From Apostichopus japonicus (Eukaryota; Echinodermata; Holothuroidea; Aspidochirotida; Stichopodidae), in NCBI RefSeq assembly GCF_037975245.1, contig NC_092572.1, positions 16,064,269 through 16,128,268 on the forward strand: a stretch of 64,000 bases of DNA, given 5' to 3'. Shown here piece after piece: positions 1-10,427 of the stretch; position 1 is the first letter of the stretch; every line of letters starts with the position of its first letter. The position numbers and the translations under genes were made by a program. The notes below the pieces were generated by a model that saw only the letters and a list, made by a program, of their open reading frames with translations, was not told the origin of the DNA and ran no database searches.

Positions 1-45
1 ATTGGTTTGGATTGCATCGGTTCAAGTCCCAGGTGAGTATTTGCA
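1..45 (+). repeat. 3' part of a tRNA-derived SINE or tRNA-like sequence (B box)
   Basis: Positions 19-29 read GGTTCAAGTCC, a perfect match to the pol III B box consensus GGTTCRANNCC. The A box half would lie left of the window, so a decayed tRNA gene cannot be excluded. No acceptor-stem pairing can be checked. Confidence 0.4.
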
Positions 46-59
46 AAAGGAGTTCTGAC

Positions 60-335
60 AAGTGGATAAGGTGAATCCCGAAGGTGGGCGGCCCCCCCTC
101 CTGAAAGGTGGGTAAGGTGAGTACCAAGGTGAGAGGTAGAGGGGGTGGAGGTGAGAAGGTGAGAGGGGGTGAAGGTGTGGACAAGGTGAGGTCGCTGCCC
201 CCTCTCCCTGACAAGGTAAAGGCGCGGACAAGTGGAGATCGCCGCCACCCCTCCCCCTGACAAGGTTCACGCGCGGACAAGTGGAGTTCGCCGCCACCAC
301 TTCCCCCTGACTAGCTAATCGGTAGTCGGGGGGAG
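60..335. repeat. GC-rich minisatellite-like stretch
   Basis: Short related blocks recur: an aaggtgag-like block near 106-190, and a longer unit containing gcggacaagtggag followed by cgccgccacc and ccccctgac, present about twice between roughly 217 and 310. Base composition is much richer in G and C than the surrounding DNA. No coding signal is convincing here. Confidence 0.5.
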
Positions 336-424
336 GAGTAGTGGAGAAAATGTTTTACAAAAACGACTAAGTCCAAACAGCAGGATCTTTAAATATTTGT
401 AAAACTTTAGAATCCAGAGGCCCA

Positions 425-545
425 ACTAATGGTCTAGTGGTAAAGACTTTTGCTTTTGCATCTCAAGGTCCCTGGCTCAAACTCAACCTCTGCTTTTCCT
501 TTTACAATACTCATGTAAAAGGAAGAAAAAAAAAGGAAGAAAAAA
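425..545 (+). repeat. tRNA-derived SINE, degenerate
   Basis: An A-box match, TGGTCTAGTGG, lies at 430-440 and fits TRGYNNARNGG. About 34 bases further is a degenerate B box, GGCTCAAACTC (474-484). A small hairpin (ccttttac / gtaaaagg) and an A-rich tail (about 515-545) follow. The order A box, B box, A-rich tail is that of a tRNA-derived SINE. The tRNA-like head is diverged, so this is an old copy. Confidence 0.5.
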
Positions 546-1969
546 GAGTGATACTTTGAAATAACTTCTTTTTTTTAATGACAAATCAGTTCATGGACAG
601 GATATACCTTCATCCCTCCCACCACAGTTAATACCCTTCAACTACCTGTCCAGAAACAGGTTATCTCTCATCAAATTATTATGCAAATACTAATCAACAC
701 ATGCAATACATATTTCATAAACATTCTTAGTGATACCTGCATCTACTATTGAGATGGTTGGGTGACAACAGACAGTTATTTTCTATAATGTTTCTATTAT
801 TTATAATATCAACCTGGGGGCAGTTATTTAATGATACTAAGTAGTCACATGTACATATGGGATAAGCCTATGGCCTTTTTACTTCACACCAGGTGGCTAT
901 CCAATTCACACCAGTACATTCTTTTTGGACATTTTTTTTTAAACATTTGGAAGACCATTTCATCATGAGGGGAAAAAGAATTGATTTCTCCTAGATAAAA
1001 ATAATAACCCCATCTTACTTTAGCCAGACAGGGCTTGAATCCATAGGTTTGCTTGACGACAAGTTCCCAACAAAAAGGAGTTGGCCTTCCATGGCTGATT
1101 GATTATTCACTTTACAATACCATGGCACCCCTGCTACCATCAATAAAATTTTCTTTAACTTTCATTTATTAACTAAACCTGATTTTGAATTAATTTTAGA
1201 TAACTTAATTTTTACATCTTTTGCCCTCCAGTTTGAAAAAGGAAACGATACTACCATAGCACAAACAACATACATGTGGAAAGGTTGCTCCCTTTCATTG
1301 CTGTCTCAATCACACACCCCCCTGCTCCGACTACCACACCCCACCAAATTATATACACGAAGAGTGCATTATTGAAAGTTTCTTTAAATATAGCCTTTTC
1401 ATGCAGTAAACCTGTGCTGCTGCAAACTGAAAATTCAATTAAAAGATTCTCCCTCTTCACTTTCAACACTTTCATTTCTCCTTCTCTATCCTTCGCTTCA
1501 CCACCCCCCCCCCCACCCCTGGTCCTTCCAACTATCATCCATAACTCCTGCCAATATCAAATTCAGTCACCTTAACATCCCCCCATAAAGTGTCAGTCAG
1601 TCAAGCACCACAATGTTTGTAGACCAAGAAATCAACACCCGAAACCCATTTTTAAAACTCAAAAGCCCCATCAAATAAAGATGCTGTTTTTTTCTTCTTT
1701 TTCTCTAAACAAGATAAACACACAAACACCAAATCCAAAATATATAAAATTCCAATTCCCATTTTGAATATTCTTCAAATTTTGTTTGCCAAGCCACGTT
1801 AAAAAAGTGAGTGTTATTCTTTTTGGCCTTCCCCCATCTTTGTGTTTGCATTGCAACAAGGTGTAGTTTTCTATACTAAAAAAATACAAATGAAATCAAA
1901 TAAAACTTAAAAAAAGATGATTACAGCACATGCAGGAGAAGAGTGAGAGCCCTCCCAAATACTACCGGC
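546..1969. other. Stretch without a recognised gene, downstream of SRP68
   Basis: AT-rich sequence that may include the SRP68 3' untranslated region, because that gene ends at 1970 on the minus strand. On the minus strand near 1031-1042 is a weak B-box-like motif (GATTCAAGCCC). A poly-C run sits near 1502-1515. The open frames at 1251-1575 on both strands follow low-complexity sequence and I do not believe they are genes. Confidence 0.4.
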
Positions 1970-2328
1970 TTATGTATACAAAAGACCTTTTTTCCGAAAT
2001 CCTTTTTCCGACATCGTGGCAATTCGAGAGTTACTTTTCACCCCCGCTCCACCATCCACGCAGGAACCCACCCAGCCCCCCTGCGGGGACGATTTATTCT
2101 GTTCCAGTTTCTCGTCCAAGGAGGGTAACTCTATATGGTTCAGAGCTATGTCAAAGAAGAGCGGTTTGCACGGTGACGGCTTAAAGTCCAGTGGAAATGT
2201 GGTGAAGTTGGGCTTGGCGGCCAGGTCCGGCTGGTTGGCGTTGTACCAGTCAAGCCATTCCGCCAGCGGTCGATTGTCCTTCAGACCGAGTTGCGCCATT
2301 CTTTTACTGATGGAAGGTTCATTGGAAT
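1970..2328 (-). CDS. SRP68: Signal recognition particle subunit SRP68, last coding exon
   Basis: This exon encodes the C terminus of SRP68, the large subunit that with SRP72 binds 7SL RNA in the signal recognition particle and helps target nascent secretory proteins to the ER. The minus strand has an acceptor (TTTTTCAG) before 2328 and an open frame to TAA at 1972-1970. The decisive motif is CKPLFFDIALNHIELPSLDE followed by KLEQ, matching the near-C-terminal CKPLFFDLALNHV region of vertebrate SRP68. KDNRPLAEW matches KDNKPLVER. The upstream exon (3525-3603) ends in phase 1, and the joined codon GAT is in frame. The tail after KLEQ diverges and is longer than in vertebrates, so the annotated stop is the simplest reading rather than a proven one. 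Confidence 0.92.
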
Positions 2329-3524
2329 CTGAAAAATGAACGCAGAGAGGTTCTTGGTAAGCCATGGTATTTTTTTTAAAGTATTCTTGGGTGGAGGGTA
2401 TTTTCTATGGGTGAGAATAATCCAGAGGGTGGGGGAAGTCAATTCAATTAACTGTGAGAAACGTCATTGAATTAGGAACCACCTAAGGCCTATTCTCATC
2501 TTTGTAGTAAGTTTGTCACCTTGAGCTATGTGACAGTTCATAAGTAGGGGGGGTATATTTGAGTGGAATTTGGGATTCGAATCCCGGAATAGAGAAAGTT
2601 TACAAAAACTTGTTAATTTGCAGTCATTTTTTGTTATTGCTGTCACAAACAGAAATGGATACCCACTTTCTATTATTTGTAGATGACAGAGACTGGTTCA
2701 ATCGCAGTCTACAAGGCCAGATAAACTCTTTATATTTTGGCTTTCAATTTCTTTATTCTGACAAATTTCGATAGTACAAAAAAACGGCAGTTTTGATCGG
2801 GCTTTTGATACTTCCTTGTGATCCCTGGACATCATACATTCAGCTACAAGCAAAAATAACTATTGTCTGTCCTGTCCACCACAATAATCCTATTGTAATA
2901 TTTTCAGACCCTAAGGGCTAATAGGTCTCTCCCCCCCCCCCCCCAAAAAAAAAGTGTGAAAAGGGATGGTGCTGCTTCCAACCGAATGAATCTTTTCACT
3001 CATTGTTAAACCAAAGAGAAAAATTTGGGAAAGAAAACAACAGATTATTAATATAAAGGCCATATTTCTCTGAATCATTGTCTATGCTCTGATGGAATAC
3101 ATTTGTTCCAGTAGCAGGGTTCAATTCCCAGGTTCCAAATGGACACGGCAGTTTAATCTGCATTTTCCTGACGATCAGACCCAAAAGAGAACATCGATAT
3201 GTCTCTCCACCGTTATCCCAAAGAAGAACCCTTTCAGAAACTCAAGGGTACTAAAGGGATTTCTTCCTTTTGAATTAACCAGGGTCCTACACAAAATTAA
3301 CAGGGTAGTAACATGATGGTCTCTGCCTGATTCCCCCTCCCCCCACCCAATTTCTTTTCTTAATTTTTGGTATTCATCCTTTCATATATAGTCCATCTTG
3401 CATTTTGCCTTTTGAAAAACAAGAATCCTTAATCTTCATCCAAAGCAGCAACAAGTTTCTTTCCAAACACAGTAAATTGAATATTATTATTATTATTATG
3501 ATTATATTATTATTAAGTACATAC
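2329..3524 (-). other. SRP68 intron with SINE-like remnants
   Basis: This lies between two phase-compatible SRP68 exons (donor GTATGT at 3524-3519, acceptor at 2330-2329). It contains a 14-bp perfect palindrome, GGGATTCGAATCCC (2572-2585), that resembles a B box on either strand, a perfect B box GGTTCAATTCC (3118-3128), a poly-C/poly-A run near 2931-2953, and a TTA/TTG-type microsatellite at 3483-3517. No separate gene is seen. Confidence 0.6.
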
Positions 3525-3603
3525 CTAGAATGGAGGCCGCCTGAGCAGAGTACTTCAAGCCGTTGATATCTTGTGCAAGAGTGTCCAATTCCTCTACCTC
3601 CAC
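3525..3603 (-). CDS. SRP68: SRP68, penultimate exon in this window
   Basis: A 79-bp exon on the minus strand with acceptor TAATCAATAG and donor GTATGT. It encodes 26 residues plus one base, ending in KYSAQAASIL. This corresponds to the region just before the last exon in vertebrate SRP68, where EKCSLQAAAILD occurs. VEVEELDTLAQDI aligns with the preceding helical segment. The final G joins the first two bases of the next exon to form GAT (Asp), as in the vertebrate protein. I could not find the exons upstream of this one anywhere in the window. Confidence 0.85.
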
Positions 3604-3649
3604 CTATTGATTAAATAAAACCAAAATCTAATCATGATGTCTTCCACAT

Positions 3650-3800
3650 TAAGTTTTTAGGGAGTGTCACTACCCGACAAGCCCTATAGGTTTTTTTAGT
3701 ACACTTCCTTTCACAAGTTTTGTTTCTTATCTCCTTCTATGTCATATGTCATACTTATGTTAAAATAGAATAAAAATCAATAAATGAAATGAAATAAAAG
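3650..3800 (+). repeat. 3' end of a CR1/Daphne-like retrotransposon
   Basis: Only the terminal hairpin and tail of a non-LTR element remain. Stem ggagtgtcacta (3661-3672) pairs with tagtacacttcc (3697-3708), the same architecture as the 3' hairpins of the CR1/Daphne-like copies at 37596, 56671 and 59962. An aaatgaaatg-type simple tail follows to about 3798. No coding part is left, which fits extreme 5' truncation. Confidence 0.6.
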
Positions 3801-3966
3801 AAATTAGTTACCTTTTTTTTTAATTTGAGTTTTGTTTTTGTTGTTGTTGATATCAAAACAAAAGGAGTTTAACCCCTGGTCGACCTGGCGAGAGGTCCTA
3901 CGGGGGATAATAAGTTTGTTTTTATAGAATAGACATTTTTTTTTTTCTTGGAGAGATTGTCTATGT

Positions 3967-6328
3967 TCAGTCAAGGAATTGCTGGTAAATGTTACAAAGT
4001 AGATTAAACGATAATTTGCTATCGAAAGTGGTACCAAGGAAGGTTGCATTAGGAGTAGCAGTGATTGAGGTGTTGAAAAGATTAATTTTGGAAATATGGT
4101 TATGGTATTTTGAGTTTATTATGGAGAAATTGGCTAGGTTAGATTTTGAGGGATATATTTTTGTTCTCCACATCGAGCACCAATTTTTGAGATGTGTAAT
4201 TGCTCTTTTAATATTTAGTTCCGTCATATAGATATTTTTACTGGTGCTCCAAATGGCTATGTCGTCAGGGTACTGACTATAGTTGCATTCAGATAGAGGG
4301 GGGATGTTCAAATCATTAACAAATAGGGTGCAGGGGAGGGGGCTGAGAACAGCGCCCTGTGGAGTACCTGCACCAAGTGGAATAGGTTTTGATTGTTGGT
4401 TTTTGTAGCATATTTTGGCATTGCGCTCACTAAAGAAAGAGGAAAGAAGTCTGGTGTAATTGCAGGGGAGATTAAAGTTAAAGTAGTTAAATTCTTATGC
4501 CGTTGTGCCAAGTTTTGTCGAACGCCTTTTTCGGCATCAAGGAAGAGGGCAGTGGTATCATGTTTTTTTATGAAGCCGATGCGAATTTCTTTGGAAAGGT
4601 GGAAAGTTTGGTTTATTGTAGATTTGTGTGCGCGGAATTAGCCTGATTGATACGGGCAAAGTGATTAATTTGCTCAAGGTGGTTTCTGGTGCGGTTATCT
4701 ATAATTCTTTCGAAAATCTTACCTAAGGCTGGTAGGAGACTAATTGGTTGATAGTTTTGAATTTTGGTGTGTCTTTACTTAGTTTCGGTATTAAAATCAT
4801 TTTGGCGGATTTCCACAGGGTTGGGAAATGACCCAGTCTAAGGAGTTTGTTAAATAATGGGAAAATATGAGAGTTAATGAATATCGGAGGCCGACGGAGG
4901 GGAATCTTTTAGCATTAGGTCATTTACGTTGTCAAGACCAGGGGAGGAGGTATTTTTGCATATTCAGTGGCACTATACCAATCATTTATATCTATTTCTT
5001 TGAGTGGAGGGATGTTTTCATTGAGACATCCTTAGAAGTTGGGGATAAAGCTGGTTGCATTACAGATAATTGTACGGTCTATTTTGTGTTGGAATCTGTT
5101 ATCGTATGGAGGGCCATCTAAGATATCGAATATAGTTTTCAAGTATGATTCACTAAGCTTTATTTGGTCTTAAGTATTTGTGATGAGGTTACCTACTTTA
5201 TCTCTAAGGCATTCGTCTGTATTACCTGTGTTTGGGTTGTTATGGGTTTATGATATTTTTTTATTTTTCCAAAAGTGTTTTGGGTTTTTGTCATTAATGA
5301 TTGAATCGCATTTGTTTTGGATTTGGTTTTGGTTGATCGCCGATATTTGTCTATTTATTTGTTTTTTAGGTTGGTTAATTTAGGTTTTTAGAGTTGGATC
5401 TGGGGAGATCATATAGGTTCTATGTAGGCGACGTCTGAGTTATTTAGTGTAAGAATATTCCTATTTAGTTTTGGATTTCTGTTTTGTTTTTAATGGGCAG
5501 TGTTGTTTGAAGGTATTAAAGATATGTTGGGCAATGCTGTCACAATATATGCCGATGTAATTTAGCTTGTTGTTGTTGTAATTGGGGATAGTGTTGTTTG
5601 TTACGAGTTCCTTTTTAAATGATGTCCAGTCTGTTTTATTGTAATTATACATTAATTCGTTATTTTGGATGCGACTGAGGTTTATGTCTAGCTCAAAAAG
5701 GAGCGGAAAATGGTCACTGATTAGGTCATCTTCTAGGATTTGAATCGAATGAGTTTTAGTTGCAAGGTGGCTTGAGGTTATGGCGTAGTCAAGTAGTTCA
5801 GTATTATAGTTTATTGCGTTTATCCTAGTTTTGGTATTTTGGTTAGTTATTGTTAAGTTGTGTTTATCACATATTTCTAAGTGGGATATGCCTTTTTCAG
5901 ATATTTTGGTGCTACCAAAAATGATGTGGTGGGCATTTAAATCTCCTAGTAGTATTGTATTTTTATTAGAACTTTTTTTGATTGTGGATATGGGCTCATT
6001 TGGGGACTATAATAGCTAATAATGTGGAGAGGTTTATTGTCTCTTTCGAGTACAATTTCAATTGTTTGGGATTGTTTGGGAGGAGGGTGGCTTTGAGGTT
6101 GTTTTTTTCAGCAATAAGTACTCCTCCCATAGAGCGAGAGATATCGTGTCTGAAAGTTTGGTAACCAGGGATGCTAAGGTGGGAATTTTTATTTAGTTTA
6201 GTTTCGTTTAACGAAATGATATCCGGGGAGTGGTTGGCGAATATAGTAAGTAGGAGGCTTAATTTTGGAAGGATACTGTTGATGTTTAGGTGGAGGAACT
6301 TGACCGAAGGAGGGAGTGTGCTTGTCAT
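3967..6328 (-). pseudogene. Jockey-like ORF2 (endonuclease and reverse transcriptase), broken
   Basis: The start near 6328 reads MTSTLPPSVKFLHLNINS and continues into an endonuclease domain with DIISLNETKL and, after frameshifts, LLGDLNAHH and an ISDHFPL segment (about 5690-5730). Reverse transcriptase motifs follow: FLDAEKAFDKTWHN (about 4600-4540), GTPQGAVLSP (about 4370-4340) and the active-site box, which here is YPDD rather than YADD (about 4270). The element would nick DNA and copy its RNA at the target. Frame breaks are frequent, so no full protein can be made. Confidence 0.8.
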
Positions 6329-6339
6329 GTAGGTGATTG

Positions 6340-7484
6340 AGGAGGGCTAAATATTGAAGGATGGTGGAGACGTTCCATAATTACAGTTTCTGGGATATTT
6401 AAGTTTAGGTGTTTTAGTGCTAACACGGTGGCGTAACTGGCAAGGTTGTCAGATTTAATATTAATGTTGGCTTTTTGAAAGGTGTATTGTACTAATTCAA
6501 TTACAAAGGTTGCGATATTAAGTTTTTTTTCAGTGACGATTTTATTTGTTATTTCAATTTTAGGGGTAAAATTGGTTACATTTGCGTAGGTTCTTTGTTC
6601 TTGTTGTTTGTTATTATTTTCAGTTTTAGCTTCTTTAAATTTTGGGCATCCTTTGTAAAGGGCGACATGAGTCCCTGAGCAATTGGCACATTTTGGGTTT
6701 TCTTTTGGTTTGGGACAGTCTTTAACTCTGTGGTTTTCGCCACATCTGAGACATCTGGTTTGATTTTTGCAAGTATGGTGGGTGTGTCCAAATAGTTGAC
6801 ATTTGAAACATTGAGTGATTTGGGGGGGGTTCGTGGTATTCTTCTGTTTTGTGTTTAGAGTATCCTAAGTAGAAACCTTGTTTGATTAGGGATTGTTGAG
6901 GCTCTTGTTCTTCAAATGTCACTTTTACTTTCCAAGTTGTATTGTTTGTGGCATGACTCATGAGTCTTTTAGTTTGTATTGGGGTGTATTCTTGGTCTTT
7001 GAGTTCTTGTTCAATATCTTTGATTTGAATTTCAGGGTTTATGCCACAGGCTACTACGGAGAAGTTTCTTTGTCATACTTTTTGGGGGATTCTTGGTTTG
7101 GGGTTGCCTAGTTTAGTCTTTTGAGTCCATGGTTTCAGGAGGATATTTGCAGATTTAGGGTCATGGGGGTGATTAGGATGTCGTTACTACGAAGACGGTT
7201 TATATTTGAGATCATGGCATTTGGTTTTTCTTCATTGATTAGTTTAGCAAGTGTTTATTGGGTTTTTTGATAGTTCTGGTAAGATTCCTGATACAATGAT
7301 TGTTTGAGCGGCCTTTTTGGTGGTTGGTTTGGAGTTAGGAGATGGGTTTATTTCAACGTAGATTGGACGTTGTCTTTTTCTGCTATTTTTGTACAGGGAT
7401 CCAGTCATTAATGTCTATGTCAAAATTAGAGAGGTTTAGGTTTTCGACTAGGGGGGCGGTTATAGGTGGGTAAGGGGTTGTCAT
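6340..7484 (-). pseudogene. Jockey-like ORF1 (gag-like nucleic-acid-binding protein), broken
   Basis: An ATG at 7484-7482 begins MTTPYPPITAPL. Later fragments in shifted frames contain VKVTFEEQEP, KQGFYLGYSKHK and then cysteine knuckles (CFKCQLFGHTHHTC, CLRCGENH, CANCSGTHVA), the usual C-terminal zinc knuckles of Jockey-clade ORF1 proteins. These proteins bind the element RNA. Several single-base frame changes break the chain, for example at 6820-6850, where a G run sits next to the first knuckle. Confidence 0.75.
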
Positions 7485-7737
7485 ATTGGCAAAACAGCCC
7501 CTCCCTACGGGTTTTAAATGGCTTCTATACAATGAAATTGATCATAAACTTCACTTACCAGTCTCCAGCCTAAGACGGCGGACGGAAAGAATAGGAACTC
7601 CTTTTGAAGAGACACACTATGAATCGAAAGTGTACTCGGCAGCGTTGTGTTGGTATCCAATGACGCGTACGTTTTGTAAATGGCGAGTAAGTCATAGAGT
7701 GAAGGATGATGGGGTGGCGCTATGTCAAAAAGCTAAC

Positions 7738-8537
7738 TGTTGACCAACATAATCCACAGAACCCTAAGGTAAGGAGAGGAATGCAAAAGAAATTAGCCAG
7801 TTTTCTTCAAAGTAAGTCTCGTACATTTAGCACAAAACATTAAACACTAATTAGCAACTAATTCCAACAAATTTTAGGCTGTGATTGAAACTTTACTGGT
7901 GGAAACATAATTAAATATATATTACATTTTTATGAACCTTTCTTTCTTATGACTAACCTTGACTGTATATTGCAGCTTTCCAGCTTAGCTGGTGTTTTTC
8001 CATCAAATCAGCTCATCTTTGAGTTTTCTGATCTTGACAACAATCAACTGTCTTTTTAATTTACCACAACCCAGACCACACTAATTGGCAACTCTTTCCA
8101 ACAATCTAAGGCAACAATCATCAATTTAAGACAACCAAATTACTATTACTCATTAATTTAGCACAAAACAGACCACACTAGTTAGCAAATCATATCAATA
8201 AACTAAGGCAAAACTTATAAATATAATACAAACACACCACACTAACTACCAACAAATTATCACAGTACTCCTCTGCAATTTAGCCCAACAGACCACACTA
8301 ATTAGCTACTCATTCAACCAAACTAAGGCTCTTTAATTTATCACGAAACAGACCACACCAAAGTACCGACTGGTTCCAACAGGCTAAGGCACTGTGTCTC
8401 GTACATTTAGCACTGATCTTGACAAGCAACTGTTGAGAGGACAAGACTGATGTTCATGATACTGGCTTACACTGATGTTTCCCTTGAAACTTAATTTTTC
8501 TCCAATTTCTGTTAAATCACCTCCAGAAAACACTTAC
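7738..8537. repeat. ABCC intron fragment followed by degenerate 69-bp satellite copies
   Basis: Positions 7738-7805 resemble 8646-8725, the intron side of the ABCC exon copy (shared ggagaggaat, aaattag and cttttcttcaaagtaa blocks), so a segment of the transporter gene has been duplicated. From about 7815, loosely conserved copies of a unit with tttagcacaaaa, gaccacacta and aactaaggca run up to about 8415. Confidence 0.6.
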
Positions 8538-8671
8538 AGATCTCTCTGTAGAGGACAAGCTTGAAGGATCTTCTCGTATTTGGTGGAGTTGAGATCTTTA
8601 CCAAACAGAACGTTTCCTCTCACAGTATCATTTTGGATCCAAGCTTGTTGAGCAACATAGGCCACAGATCT
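8538..8671 (-). pseudogene. ABCC/MRP-type transporter exon, copy A (nucleotide-binding domain 1)
   Basis: The minus strand encodes SVAYVAQQAWIQNDTVRGN, then LFGKDLN and ILQACPLQRDL, matching the Q-loop region of NBD1 in multidrug-resistance-associated proteins (SVAYVPQQAWIQN...NILFG). The acceptor TTTCATCAG is good. After CPLQRDL the sequence reads TAAGTG where copy B has GAAGTG, so the frame stops or a new donor (GTAAGT) is created. The continuation matches copy B for about 100 bases but has lost copy B's donor. A duplicated, probably non-functional exon is the best reading. Walker A lies on an exon I did not find. Confidence 0.8.
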
Positions 8672-8729
8672 CTGATGAAAGGAGAGGAATACAAAACAAA
8701 TTAGTCACTTTTCTTCAAAGTAACAGCAA

Positions 8730-9360
8730 AAGTAAAAAAGTCAAACCCTGTTAACAACCAAACTGTCAGCCGTGAAACAAAACATGTATACTCTTCTAGA
8801 GGGGCAATTTGTGAAAGAAATGGAATTTTATGGTCAGATCAAAGTTATTGGACACTGGTTTGAACAACTCTCAAGAAAGACCTCACTAAATACCAACTCG
8901 TTCCATCAAACTAGGTGCAATTTCTTATTAATTTTAGACAACCAAAATACTTATTACAAATTCATTCCAACAAACTAAGGCAACAGGTTTCATTAATTTA
9001 GCACAAAACAGACCACACTAATTAGCAACTCATATCAATAAACTAAGGCAGAACTTATCAATTTAATACAAACACACCACACCAATTACCGACTGGTTCC
9101 AATAGGCTAAGGCTGAGGTCTTATACATTTAGCACAAAAATGTCTCCTACATTTCTAATTACAAACTAATACCAATAAACTAAGGCACCATGTCTCAATA
9201 ATTTAGCACAAAAACAGACTACATTAATTAGCATCTCATGCCAATAAACTAAGAAACCAATTAGCTTCATTTTGATGTTGTCATGGTTGCTTGGAATGAG
9301 TGGAATGTGTCACTCTGTACAAACTATATCATGGAACTTGTTCAGCCTTTCTGTAAGAAT
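8730..9360. repeat. Degenerate satellite copies within the ABCC region
   Basis: Diverged units carrying tttagcacaaaa, gaccacactaatt and aactaaggca recur at roughly 66-70-bp intervals, for example near 8990, 9060 and 9190. They connect the two ABCC exon copies and grade into the well-conserved array that follows. Confidence 0.6.
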
Positions 9361-9790
9361 AGTAGTTTAGCACAAAAAAAAACAACATCAAATACCGACT
9401 GGTTCCAACAGGCTAAGGCACCATGTCTCATACATTTAGCACAAAAACAAGAACACACCAAATACCAACTGGTTCCAACAGGCTAAGGCACTGTGTCTCG
9501 TACACTTAGCACAAAAACAGACAACACCAAATACCGACTGGTTCCAACAGGCTAAGGCACTGTGTCTCGTACATTTAGCACAAAAACTGACCACACCAAA
9601 TACCAACTTGTTCCAACAGGCTAAGGCACCGTGTCTCGTACATTTAGCACAAAAACTGACCACACCAAATACCAACTGGTTCCAACAGGCTAAGGCACCG
9701 TGTCTCATACAATTAGCACAAAAACAGACCACACCAAATACCGACTGGTTCCAACAGGCTAAGGCACCGTGTCTCCTACATTTAGAAATG
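9360..9790. repeat. 69-bp tandem repeat array, about six copies
   Basis: The block ggttccaacaggctaaggca starts at 9401, 9471, 9540, 9609 (one base changed), 9678 and 9747, giving a 69-70-bp period. Copies are highly similar, so this part expanded recently. Because 69 is a multiple of three, an open frame of 23-residue repeats appears on the minus strand (9436-9822). It is a by-product of the repeat. Confidence 0.9.
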
Positions 9791-9872
9791 ATCTTGACAA
9801 CAATCAACTGTTGAGAGGACAAGACTAAAGTTCATGATACTGGCTCACACTGATGTTTTCCTTGAATCTTAC

Positions 9873-9968
9873 TTTTTCTCCAATTTCTGTTAAATCACCT
9901 CCAGATAACACTTCCAGATCTCTCTGTAGAGGACAGGCTTGAAGGATCTTCTCGTATTTGGTGGAGTT
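9873..9968 (-). pseudogene. ABCC/MRP-type transporter exon, copy B (partial)
   Basis: Encodes NSTKYEKILQACPLQRDL and then EVLSGGDLTEIGEK, directly before a good donor (GTAAGATTC). This is the NBD1 segment that precedes the ABC signature (GEKGINLSGGQ in the family). It lacks the first half of the exon seen in copy A: at 9968 the similarity ends abruptly inside the exon. The part that remains is open and keeps the intact GAAGTG codons. Either the real gene was rearranged here or both copies are relics. Confidence 0.8.
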
Positions 9969-10355
9969 TATGATCTTTCAACCACTTGTTCTAAACCTGA
10001 TCCAGCTTCATTACAGACATCCAAGACTCACAATTTTCCTTCAATTCTCTTCATCTTCTTCTTTCACCTGAGACAGTATTGTAAAAGATAAGAAGATTTC
10101 ATATATTGGAAAGCAGATAGACATTGCAACTAGACTCATTTTTATACACTCCCTTCCTTCCTTCCTCCCCTCCCTCCCCCTGACTACCTAAACAACCCTG
10201 ACTGCTGCCTCATTGATATAACTATGTATAAACAAATGTATATGATTGTGGTTTAATGGCAGAAATAAACGAAACAAATACCAGAGCTTAAATATTTCTG
10301 TGTTACTATAGTAAACTGCATACCCAAACGGAAGCATTACAGAATCTTCAATGTC
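9969..10355. other. No recognised gene
   Basis: AT-rich DNA with a cttccttcctcccc microsatellite-like stretch at about 10145-10175. It would lie downstream of the mini-gene candidate whose stop is at 10356 on the minus strand. No clear minus-strand AATAAA was found close to that stop. Confidence 0.4.
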
Positions 10356-10427
10356 TCAGACCTCCAGCAGGATGTTACAGTCACAGTTCATGGAGTCTCC
10401 TTGTGAATCAGTGTGGCCAATGCAATG
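10356..10427 (-). CDS. Candidate second exon of a small cysteine-containing protein
   Basis: On the minus strand a good acceptor (TTTGTCTTTACAG) precedes 24 codons including the stop: HCIGHTDSQGDSMNCDCNIL, then LEV and TGA. The phase is 0, as is the donor of the candidate first exon at 12942. I do not recognise the product. The exon could equally belong to a non-coding transcript. Support is limited to splice signals, phase agreement and the cysteine content. Confidence 0.25.
   Translation of the reverse strand, partial: HCIGHTDSQGDSMNCDCNILLEV

Larger units (their letters stand above)
3812..7743 (-). mobile_element. Jockey-like non-LTR retrotransposon, nearly full length, decayed
   Basis: The element reads 5' to 3' on the minus strand. 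Order is a roughly 250-bp leader (7743-7485), a gag-like ORF1 with CCHC knuckles, ORF2 with an apurinic endonuclease and a reverse transcriptase, and an A-rich 3' end (about 3850-3812). ORF2 motifs GDLNAHH and FLDAEKAFDKTWHNG are typical of the Jockey group. Numerous frameshifts and stops show it is inactive. The 5' boundary is set where sequence resembling the ABCC intron resumes (7738 onward). No convincing target-site duplication was found. Confidence 0.85.

Noticed and set aside
1251-1575. Overlapping frames of about 95 codons on both strands
   Set aside because: Low complexity, proline/glycine runs from poly-C, no domain and no splice context.
2572-2585. GGGATTCGAATCCC as a tRNA gene T-arm
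   Set aside because: A perfect palindrome with B-box resemblance, but no A box or cloverleaf is found on either strand.
9436-9822. 128-codon minus-strand frame made of 23-residue repeats (ACWNQ...FGVV)
   Set aside because: It is the 69-bp satellite read in a frame without stops. The opposite strand is also open for the same reason.
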